Both the position numbers and the translations under genes were made by a program. A DNA stretch of 64,000 bases from Anthopleura xanthogrammica. Its lineage: Eukaryota > Cnidaria > Anthozoa > Actiniaria > Actiniidae. This document shows positions 1 to 9,700 of this stretch, one piece after another. Below the pieces are notes generated by a model, which made no database searches, was not told the DNA's origin, and saw nothing but the letters and a program-made list of their open reading frames with translations. The DNA lies in NCBI GenBank assembly GCA_964019055.1, contig OZ025217.1, forward strand, positions 11,915,755 to 11,979,754, written 5' to 3'. The stretch's first letter is position 1; each line of letters opens with the position of its first letter.

Positions 1-183
1 CGGTCCGGCATGGCACGGCACGGCACCACACGGCACGGTCACACTATAGATTTTTTCATGGTCATACAAAGTCAGTAAAAGTTTTTGTTTCTTGTTTAAC
101 TTTTCTTTCTTCTAATTTCAGCACAAATATTTAAAGGGTGTATCGATTGGTTATTATTCATAATATATATTATATTTTCATAC

Positions 184-3100
184 CTAAAGCTGTAAAAGAT
201 CGAGCCGTTTGCATTTACAAATGCAGCTCTGTTATCTTTATCAATAACCGATTTTCTTGCGTTCTCAATAAAAGTATCTGGAAGCCAAACCCTGTCAAGC
301 AGGTCTCCCTGAAGAATGATTGATGTGTTATCGTTTCCGTAAGCCAGCCTGGGATCATGCCAATGTTGACGCACATAAACGACTGTTTGGAACTCCTGTG
401 TAAAAAAAACACTACTTCATCATTATGTATTCTAGTATGACAGGAGTAATGTCTTATTTTTCATGAAGAGAATGTTCTTTTCTAAAACATATTACTTGAG
501 ATGGCTTCCTCGCGTAACTCTGGAATATTGGTTCGATTACTGGGCCGGGCATCACGTGTGATTTTTTAACCTTGACTCTCTTTTTGACCTCTTTCATTCG
601 AGGGTTTTTTTCTACAAATTCTCTGGTTTCTCTCCCCTCCTCAATACATTATAAATTCCAATTCAAGCTTTGAGTTAGCCGTACTTTGACATATAATCAA
701 CTCAGAGATATTAGAGACATTTCAGGGTTCGTTTCTGAGGGCATTTATAAAACGAGGCTGCTGTGAAACTCTCCTCATACACATTTATTAAAAAAAATTA
801 AAACATTAATTAGGATTTCGCACTTCATAAATATTTGATGGGGGCTGTTCAATTCATACTTACCATGTTTTCTTCTGATATATAATTTATGGACGACACT
901 CCAACAGAAACTTCAATTGTAATGGGTTTCACTGAAAAATGATGAAAATATTTGTATTAATTTATCACAGAGTTCAACTGTTCTCCCCCAGAATTTCGGG
1001 CTCGATCGAAGGTCTGCAATGGCGTCTAGAGTTAAACTTGACCGAATAACTGACGTGTTTCAGGACGCCATCAGCTAGTTGCTGTACGGCGTGAGTTGAA
1101 AAGATCCCGCTTTTAATAAAAGATTCCATTCAACATTACCTTTGTAGTAAGGGCGAATGTTCTTATTGTAGCCAATGAAAATCTTTTCTAATATTTCTGC
1201 TATGTTGTCTGGTTCTATGTGGTAAATAGTCTGTTCCTCTTTCTCGCCATCCCTGTCATAATATAAATAGTGGGATCGTATTCAGTAAATGAATACTGGT
1301 TTCCAATTTGGCCCACTGTCACTCACACATACTACCTCTATATTATATATTCTATGCATATTTGTTTTTACGTAGCGAGGAAAAAACAGAGAACCTGAAG
1401 AAAAAGAGAAAAAGAGAACAAAACATCAAACAAACTCAACTCACTTATGATCCAACCAATATAATATCAAAAATTATTATATTTATTTGTTCTGCATATC
1501 AGACCATTTCAGTCTCATCACTTGAGTATAATTTCTTTCTCATCAATAATGTTCAAATAACAATTAGTGCATCTCTCTATTTATGGATAATGACACAATA
1601 GTTTGCTGGTGGTTAGGTTAGTAATGAATAAGCTTTTTCTGGTAGCCAAAATTAAAAAGCAGTGAACATTAACAGTGACAGATTTTGCTAAAAAAATATA
1701 TACAGCATTTAATGCCTATACCATATCTGGCTATATTTTTGGCATAGATTCTACATGAGGTGAGCTGTTCAGTGACCAACAAAAATCATATCACTTTTGA
1801 GTGATGTGTCTTGAAGTTATAACGGTTTTTTCTTATCATATGCTAATGACTGTGGCGTCAAAATAGTTGTTGTTCATGCTGGCTGTTATGCGGAAACTAA
1901 CTTAGCAATCATTTTTATAAAAACCAAGTAACGCTTCCCAAATTTACTTAATTTGTACTAGTGAAGTTTTGTACATTGAATGATGATTATTTTGCCCTCA
2001 CAGTCATTAGCATATGAAAAGAAAAACTTTTATAACATCAAGATGAATCACTCAAACCATATAATTTCTTTGTTCACTGAACAGCTCACCTCATAAAAGA
2101 ATCTATAATGAGAATATTGTCAGATGTGGTATAGGCACTCTAACTGTAAATAAAAAAGAAATCTAATCCCTAATTCTTAAGTTTTAATTAGAGTTTTATT
2201 TGTGCTTTAAAGCAGCGTTAATTGTTGATTGCTGGCTTGAAATATTTTACTAAATATATTCTGGAAACATACAAACATCTCTTTTAGATTTCCGTAACCT
2301 AAAACATTGTTCATAACAGGGCCGTAGCCAGACTGAAATGTTTGATCGAGGGAATCGACCTCCGTAGAATGGAGCAACTAGGGGGGTTGGTGGCAGGCTC
2401 TCCGAAAAAAACTTTGAAATTCAAACTCTCGGAAATGCTATTTCCAGCGTTTTGAGAGGCATTTGCAACATATTTATTGTATTCTGGCAAAAAAAAAATA
2501 GAAGAGAATTTGTTTGCATTCTTATTAAAGAATTAAAGAAAACCAATTTTATATAAAAGTAATATCTGAGGCTAATGCCTCGCTTACCTCATCCTAGCTA
2601 CGGCCCTGCTCATAAGTTAACAATCGTTTCATTGCTAGATTATTCTGTGAAAATTACAAATAAGAAGTTTTTTCTTGCGAAAGAATGTCAAGAAGGCCGT
2701 CGATAACAAATATTCACTACTGAACTTTGAGACACTTCACAAACATGCAGGTGTTTGCAGCTACTTGACTTTGAATAAAATGCGTTAATTAACACCGTTA
2801 TTAACAGTTCCAACCACTAAGGATATAAAACTTCTAAAGTCCTTAATTATAATCCTTTAAGCTTATCAAATATTATATATTCTTGAATCCACTTTTTTAA
2901 TTTAGAATTTTAGAATTTTACTGTAATGCACGGAATTCAGTGTCGAACAAGGGACTTCGTAACCTGGTATCGTTGATTCTTTTCATCAAGCATTTCTCCG
3001 ACAAAGATCTTCAACAACAAGCAAAATAAAATTTGAAATTTCAGATTCCTTTTGTAAAAAAATTCCCATCGCCAGGTAACATTTTGAGTAAATTTTAAAT

Positions 3101-3344
3101 CAATTTGCTGTATGATATGATATGGTAAATATCATCTACACATGTTCCACTCCAAACAAATATTTTTCTCACAAACTCAGATCCCAAGATGAATAAATGA
3201 ACAAGAGAACGTTTACAAATGAATGCTACGATACACACTTCTCATGGATATCAATACTCACTCATGTTCCATTGCTTGGTTTGCCATGATAAGGAATTTC
3301 CCCAACATATCTAGAGCAATAAAAGCAATAATTGCAATTTTCAT
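184..3344 (-). CDS. Cys-loop receptor subunit, GABA-A/glycine-like, 5' half (partial)
   Basis: Ligand-gated ion channel of the plasma membrane; only the N-terminal extracellular part lies in the window. Exons on the minus strand: 3344-3262, 1252-1140, 931-864 and 395-184, all with GT/AG borders and matching phases. Exon 1 gives a signal peptide (MKIAIIAFIALDML...); an in-frame upstream ATG at 3449 is possible. Exon 2 ends with ILEKIFIGYNKNIRPYYK, exon 3 (68 bp, the size of the matching vertebrate GABA-A/glycine receptor exon) encodes SVGVSSINYISEENM, and exon 4 encodes RQHWHDPRLAYG and then DRVWLPDTFIENARKS, the hallmark of the anion-channel branch. The Cys-loop and membrane segments lie beyond base 1, so ion selectivity is inferred. 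It is transcribed divergently from the LamG cluster. No sequence break is seen. Confidence 0.92.
505..745 (+). repeat. tRNA-like SINE-type repeat, copy 1
   Basis: Within an intron of the left-edge receptor gene. It contains a B-box-like GGTTCGATTACTGG near 530. A downstream tail (cattcgagggttttttctac, then a stretch ending ttagccg) recurs in the same order at 47588-47822 and, inverted and partial, at 36810-36885. Family assignment is inference from the shared order of motifs. Confidence 0.5.
1714..2136. mobile_element. Long inverted-repeat element (MITE-like)
   Basis: Two arms of about 140-150 bp lie in opposite orientation around a centre near 1864-1990. Both outer ends read GCCTATACCA going inwards, followed in both arms by ATGAGGTGAGCTGTTCAGTG and later CATATGCTAATGACTGTG. 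No open frame is seen. It lies in the first large intron of the receptor gene on the minus strand. It looks like a non-autonomous DNA transposon; no clear target duplication was found. Confidence 0.7.
2317..2608. mobile_element. Small DNA-transposon remnant with CAGGGCCGTAG ends
   Basis: The left end begins CAGGGCCGTAGCCAG and the right end finishes CTAGCTACGGCCCTG, an inverted terminal repeat of about 12 bp. The flanks GTTCATAA and (G)CTCATAA resemble an imperfect 8-bp target duplication, which would fit a hAT-type element. The interior has no coding potential. Confidence 0.6.
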
Positions 3345-3727
3345 AGTTTCGAGAAAAAGTTTCCTTCGTTCAACAGTGAGAGCAGGAGTTAATTTGTTTG
3401 AACCAGGATGTTGACTGCGGGACGTCGTAGCAACAATAATGGGGTTCATCTAATATCACTATCATGTCATCGTTATTTATTACAATTCCTAATTAATTAT
3501 AATTTGCAAAAAAACTAATTTTTTTCAGGGTAAACTAAACAGGCAGCCATTTTTATCCAGACTTTAAAGTGCACGTGACATGAAATGTTTTTGGTCGTTG
3601 ATGAGTGATGCTGGATTCGATTCCGATACAAAATAATCACGGTTATAAGAACCAAGAACCATTTTTAAATAACGGTATAAGAATGCAAGCGTTGCAAACA
3701 AAATGACGTCACCAGTCACCAGGTTGA

Positions 3728-3965
3728 TGACGATGATGATGATGATCATCATCATCATCATCATCATGATCATGATGATGATCATGATGATGATCATGAT
3801 GATGATCATGATGATGATCATGATGATCATCATCATGATGATGATGATGATGATGACTGATGATGATGACCATGATGATGATGACGATGATGGTGATGAT
3901 GATGATGATGACGACGACGACGACGACGACGACGATGATGATGATGACGACGATGATGATGATGA
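3728..3965. repeat. Compound GAT/ATC/GAC microsatellite
   Basis: Runs of GATGAT switch repeatedly to ATCATC, giving self-complementary blocks such as gatgatcatgatgatgatca, followed by a GAC/GAT stretch (3901-3963). The switching makes many perfect palindromes able to form hairpins or cruciforms. Confidence 0.95.
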
Positions 3966-4122
3966 AACGTTTTTAGAGAGGGTGACACTCGACAATTGCC
4001 CAACACGTTTAGCACTGATAAACTTGTGGCACTCTATGTTTAACGTTTTTAAGTGGCTGGACGGGGACGCCATTTTACGTGGTCATCTGAGCCACGGCAA
4101 ACCATTTGCAGATATTTTTTGA

Positions 4123-4194
4123 GCAGGGTAGCACCTAGCTTCTACTCAGTTATTTTAAGCAGGGTAGCACCTAGCTTCTACTCAGTTATTTTAA
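4123..4194. repeat. 36-bp tandem duplication
   Basis: Two adjacent near-identical units beginning gcagggtagcacctagcttc (4123 and 4159). Confidence 0.9.
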
Positions 4195-4289
4195 GACCCC
4201 AAGTGTTGGTCCGACCGCTGAGCGCTTTAACCCACGATCTCTCGCACGACAGACCGGTGGCCAAGCAACTGAGCCAACCGAAAAAAAAG
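4195..4289 (-). mobile_element. tRNA-derived SINE head
   Basis: Read on the minus strand it contains GGTTGGCTCAGTTGC, a good match to a tRNA A-box, then ACCGGTCTGTCGTGCGAGAG and CGTGGGTTAAAG, a decayed B-box about 40 bp later, with an A-rich stretch bordering it. This is the layout of a polymerase-III SINE head rather than a folding tRNA gene. Confidence 0.65.
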
Positions 4290-4959
4290 TAAACTCTTAC
4301 TTTGAAACATCGATCAAGAACAAGCTCAACTCTCAACACAGGAAAGAAAATCCTTCAAAGAACTAATACGACAGAAATTTGGTTTTCCTATATAAATTCC
4401 CCGCTGTTCAATAAATATTGTTGTAAAACAACTGATACCAAACTCGCTTTCCAATTCGTTGCGACCGCACGTATACATTATGAGAGCACACTCTCGCACT
4501 TTCTATTTCGAAATTCGGGTCCAAATTAATGACTATAATTCTAATTTGTATTTAATAAAAGAAAGAAAAAAACTTGCTTGCTAGGCTGTGTGAACTTATA
4601 AAGCACTTGGGGATTTGCACAACACTAGGTTCTCTTGTGTTCTACCAATCCCTGCGTGCTTCATGAATTACACAGCATAGAAATTTTAATTTTAGATTCT
4701 AAATTTTATATCTTATAAGTAACTGTGTAGTTTAATTTTAAAAGTTATCACAGTTAGCTTATGCATAGCGTATGGAATTGTGTAATGTTATCAGAATATG
4801 GTTCACTTGTCATTGTCATTGTCATAGTCAGGAATAAAACTGAGCTCAGGCTTTCAGCAACTCTGCTTTAGGGTCTCATAGTTTTGTTATGGCTACGTTA
4901 CATTTACGCTAGTTATTTATTGTTAGCCGAGTTACGTTAGAGCTCTAGAAAGACACTAA

Positions 4960-5337
4960 ACGATTATTGGATGAGTTTGAGCATGATATCGTAAATTAAA
5001 GACCAAGGCCGTGTTGTCTGCCGAAGCCGTAGGCTGAGGCGGATAAAACGGCCGAGGTCTTGATATTTACGATATCATGCGAAAACCTAATTCAATAATT
5101 GTTTTATTATACATTTTGTAAACTAAGAATATAAATTTAATTCTGCTTTCGAAAAAATAGCAAAGTTATTTTCATTTCCATTGTGACTTTTGAACTCGAC
5201 ATGATAAATGTTTTATCTGTAGGTAAAACCTACAGATAATACATTTATTATGTCGAGTTCACACGATATCAGGGATTGGCTGAGGGCTCTCGGCCAATCA
5301 GAAGCGAGATAGTGAGTAAAATGTATAATAAAAACGT
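4960..5337. mobile_element. Nested palindromic insertion in copy A
   Basis: Absent from the matching place in copy B (near 6731) and present in part in copy C (about 15424-15775). It contains three palindromes: GCATGATATCGTAAAT about 4981 paired with ATTTACGATATCATGC near 5085; TTTTATTATACATTTT near 5100 paired with AAAATGTATAATAAAA near 5330; and a near-perfect hairpin at 5192-5260 with GAACTCGACATGATAAATG on one arm. No open frame. Confidence 0.7.
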
Positions 5338-5398
5338 TAAACAACAAACGCCTGCCGGCTTAGGATTAAATCTGTCTCACCGTTCAACAGTTACCGTG

Positions 5399-5419
5399 AT
5401 GAAGAGCATTATTATCCAG
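5399..5419 (+). pseudogene. Orphan first coding exon (copy A) of a lost LamG-family gene
   Basis: Encodes MKSIIIQ then a gtttgt donor, identical in layout to the first exons at 6799 and 15837. Downstream, where the rest of a gene should be, only a fragment (6432-6555) of the family's intron 3 remains before copy B begins. It is either a relic of a third, mostly deleted gene or an alternative upstream first exon for the gene at 6799; sequence alone cannot tell. Confidence 0.6.
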
Positions 5420-6431
5420 GTTTGTCATGCTTGAATATTTTCTTATTATTCTAGTTGATTTTATCTTTTATTTTTCTTATTTATATATCTTGTTGAATCG
5501 ACTTTCATTATAATGACTCCTAAACTTCCTCTCCATCTCGCTTTGAAAATTGTTTCACGAAAATTTCAAAAACAAAAAACGACTCAATTTTTTTTAAATA
5601 CGCGCTTCGTTAAAATGTTTCTGGGAGAAATAATAGAGCAGGGATTTTAATTTAGTTTTAAGGTGTTTCCCTCCTGTTTTCAAACAACCTTACCGAAATT
5701 TTTTGAACGGCCTTTAAGCTAACTTTCCGTAGTTCGATTATTATGAACTTCATAAAAATATTTTCCTATGATAATAGTTTATAATAATATAAAATTTAAA
5801 AAAATTAACATTGAGATAGCGGCGATAAACACCAATCGTTGAATTCAGCTAAACTTCGGTTCTGAGTGATTACGACGGTACCTATAAAACGATAGCTAAT
5901 CTATTAAACTATGGTGTATGGCAAACAAAATATCTAAAAACTAGAAAGGAGTCGAGAAAAGGTTCAACTTTGATCAAAATAGAACGTTTAAGCTGAGAAC
6001 TTCAATAGAACGTTAAAGGGACCGGCTTTTGCGGGGGGTCTTATGGAATGAATCCCATAGTCTGTCATGTACCGTAGAGACCACCTTTAACAAGCTACAG
6101 AAAGTTTCAACGCAGAAAGAAAGAAATGTTCATAATATTTTGGAAAACTTTACGATAGGTAGCACAATGAGAATTTTATTCGTAGAATTGACTAAAAACC
6201 GTTATAATGGGATAAAGATTTTTTTATATATTTAAATATATTTTTTCTCATTTTTCATATTTTTAGGAAGAACTTCGACTTCGCACTAGTGTTTAGTAAA
6301 ACAAGCTCGATATCGATAGTATTCCTGTAATATTATAATCTTCCAAATATTTCATTATCTACTAAACCATTTTTGCTTTGTGCTATTGTTATAGATTTTT
6401 AACTTAACTACGTAATTATTGATCGAAAAAA

Positions 6432-6555
6432 AGTCAGAGTTCAATGCATATTAATCATAATCATTGGTGACTAAAAACCGAATAAAATAACATCGTAAAT
6501 TTACTTTTTATAGCCATTTTGCTTCAAAATTATCAATCAAAATCAGTGTGGATTC
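6432..6555 (+). pseudogene. Fragment of LamG-gene intron 3 (relic of deleted third copy)
   Basis: Contains ttcaatgcatattaatcata and gactaaaaaccgaataaaat, ataacatcgtaaatttac, atagccattttgcttcaaaa in the same order as 9537-9780 and 17140-17375 (intron 3 of the two intact genes), with an internal deletion. It sits between promoter copies A and B, where a gene body would be expected. Confidence 0.75.
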
Positions 6556-6798
6556 AAATTGTCATTGTCATAGTCGGGAATAAAACTGATACTGATACTG
6601 ACCAGTCCCTCCCTAAGGAGCGCAGGTTTTCAGCAACTCTGCTTTAGGGTCTCATAGTTTTGTTATGGCTACGTTAGATTTACGCTAGTTATTTATTGTT
6701 AGCCGAGTTACGTTAGAGCTCTAGAAAGACACAAACTTTAACAACAAACGCCTGCCGGCTTTGGATTAAATCTGTCTCACCGTTCAACAGTTACCGTG

Positions 6799-9700
6799 AT
6801 GAAGAGCATTTTTATCCAGGTTTGTCATGTTCGAATATTTTCTTGTTATTCTAGTTGATTTTATCTTTTATTTTTCTTATTTATATATCTTGTTGAATTG
6901 ACTTTCATTATAATGACTCCTAAACTTGTCTCTCCATCTCGCTTTGAAAATTGTTTCACGAAAATTTCAAAAACAAAAAACGACTCAATTTTTTTTAAAT
7001 ACGCGCTTCGTTAAAATGTTTCTGGGGGAAATAATACAGCAGGGATTTTAATTTAGTTTTAAGGTGTTTCCCTCCTGTTCTCAAACAACCTTACCGACAT
7101 TTTTTGAACGGCCTTTAAGCTAACTTTCCGTAGTTCGATTATTATGAAATTCATACAAAATATTTTCCTATGATAATAGTTTATAATAATATAAAATTTA
7201 AAAAAATTAATATTGAGATAGCGGCGATAAACACCAATCGTTGAATTCAGCTAAACTTCAGTTCTGAGTGATTACGACGGTACCTATAAAACGATAGCTA
7301 ATCTATTAGGGACAAGGTCAAAATAATTGTCATCTTACGTGACCCGATTTAGAGGGGAGGGGTGGTGTTACCCGGTACCCACCACCTCTGGAAGTGAAAT
7401 CCTGGATTTTGTCCTAAAATATCTCCAAAACTAAAAGTCAATCGCGAAAATGAATGTACTGTCTGTTTACATGTATGCTAAACAACGTATTTGTGTATAG
7501 AAATAGTCACTACAGATACCCAGTATCGAGCATTTCAACAGATCTCTGAGGGGGGGAGGGGGTATTTACCGGTACCCACCACCTACATCAATAAAATCGG
7601 GTCCCTATTTTGGACCATTGTTTTGACCTTGTCCCTTAAACTATGGTGTATGACAAACAAAATATCTAAAAACTAGAAAGGAGTCGAGAAAAGGTTCAAC
7701 TTTGATAAAAATAGAACGTTTAAGCCGAGAACTTCAACAGAACGTTAAAGAGACCGGCTTTTGCGGGGGGTCTTATGGAATGAATCCCATAGTCTGTCAT
7801 GTACCGTAGAGACCACCTTTAACAAGCTACAGAAAGTTTCAACGCAGAAAGAAATGTTCATAATATTTTGGAGAACTTTCAATAATAGGTAGCACAATGA
7901 GAATTTTATCCGTAAAATTGACTAAAAACTGTTATAATGGGGTAAAGATTTTTTATATATTTAAATATATTTTTTCTCATTTTTTCATATTTTTAGGAAG
8001 AACTTCGATTTCGCACTAGTGTTTATAATACAAGCTCGATATCGATAGTATTCTTGCAATAATATACTCTTCGAAATATTTAATTATCTACTAAACATAT
8101 TTTTGCTTTGTGATATTGTTAAAGATATAAAAACGTCTTCAGAGAAAATTATGATAATTCTGGCCTCTTTCATTTGTATTTATATAACACTTTTGGCTGC
8201 TAAATACCAATTCAACAAACTTTTTAAAAGGTTAGAAGTTTCATCCTAAACATTCTGCAAAAAAAAAAAAATTCAAGGCTGGACAAACTAGAATATACAA
8301 TTTTAAAAGCAACTTTAACACTTCCCTTTCCGCTTCTCAATTTTGTCTCAAGGGAAATCTATTTTCGCTGATTTTAACGCTATTTATGCGATGTTTTGAT
8401 CTCAAAACACCTGTCACCCACTTGGTTCAAAAATAGATCGTTAGTGTCAAAAACAAATCAATAACTTGTGGAAGTGTTGACGGTACGGCGCGTAGCACTG
8501 TAAATGTGGGTCTGTTTACACTGCTAATTTTTGCGGCGATTTCTGCGGCGATTTTTGAAAATAGAATAAATTTTTGCTACAGCTTCTAAAGAGACATTTG
8601 TCCAGGTAATCTTGTGTCCTGAATAAAGAAGTTACGCCAAACCAAATCACATGCACATATTCAACATTTTAACTTCTTAGAAATACTTCTAAACTTGTCT
8701 TTGAGGTTCACCAACTTGCTTTGAAAATACTAGATATTCTTTAAAGATATGAAATATTACATGGCTGGGCAAACGAGAGGGCATAATTCTGTGAACAACT
8801 TTCTTTCTTCAATCACACTTCCCTTCAACCCATTCTTACTTAAGTGATTTTAGCTGATTTTAATGTTATTTATGCGATGTTCTAGGTACGTAACACCTGT
8901 CATAAAGCCAGTTCTAAAATATCATAACAACAATTTGGTTAGAAAGAATAACGACGCTACCTATTTTATGTTTGTTTTTACAGATTATTGCTCTGCTATC
9001 ATTGCTGGTAAATCATCAAGTGAAAGGTACAATAAAATAGAAAAAACTTAAAGTTGAAATTTTTTAAGAAAAAACATGGTCTTTTCTCCTCTTGGCTCAT
9101 GAATTAGATTGAAGTTTTTCGTTGTAGTTTGTTCGTTTTCTAAACTTAAAACAAATTACTGCTAAACGGAAAAGTTAATGCAGTAGCCAATGGAGAAGAA
9201 TAGACCCATTGCAGCACGTCGGAATGCAGCTCAATTTGGAGGGCAAAACAAAAGAATTTCAAACTCCTGGGAGTTGGAACCTATTGTTTTGCCCTCCAAA
9301 TTGAGCTGCATTCCGACGTGCTGCAAGGGGTCTATTAATCTCTGACTTCCTTTGGTTCTAACGTCATTCATTTTTCGTATTATGATATATTTCCAGGTTA
9401 CAGCATTCTCGCTCACTGGTCCCTCAATGGCACTGAACAAGGACTAACGTAAGAATTATATTTCATCATTTTTGATTTTTTTCTTACCATTCTCGTTTAC
9501 TTTCTTCATATTGGTTAAAGCAAGACAAAATGCAAGCTTTTCAGAGTTTAATGCATATCAATTATAATCACTGGCTACAACTTATTGTTATTGCTTCTCA
9601 TACCAATGGGACTTTGCAAACTTTCATTTGGATTGAAGTTTGGAATTGCTGTATAGACTTACATATTTAAAGCAACATAATTTCTGGCCTGACTAAAAAC

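Larger units (their letters stand above)
3345..5398. other. Intergenic region between divergent receptor gene and LamG cluster
   Basis: No supported gene. It holds the GAT/ATC microsatellite (3728-3965), a 36-bp tandem pair, a tRNA-derived SINE and the start of the duplicated promoter block. Open frames across 3564-4122 on both strands are low-complexity Ser, Asp, His or Met runs made by the trinucleotide repeat. Confidence 0.7.
4800..6430. repeat. Promoter/first-exon repeat, copy A
   Basis: Related at high identity to 6558-8130 (copy B) and 15318-16245 (copy C). All three contain a short 5' exon ending ATGAAGAGCATT...ATCCAG followed by gtttgtcatg (ATG at 5399, 6799 and 15837). In copies B and C this leads into a LamG gene; in copy A no gene body follows. 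Copies A and C carry a nested palindromic insertion that B lacks. Confidence 0.85.

Noticed and set aside
1..50. ggcacggcac-type repeat at the left edge as a structured element
   Set aside because: Only about 40 bp of imperfect GGCAC repeats is visible before the edge; too short to call.
3564..4122. Long Ser-, Met/Ile-, His- and Asp-rich open frames on both strands
   Set aside because: They are translations of the GAT/ATC microsatellite; no splice sites or conserved sequence on either side.
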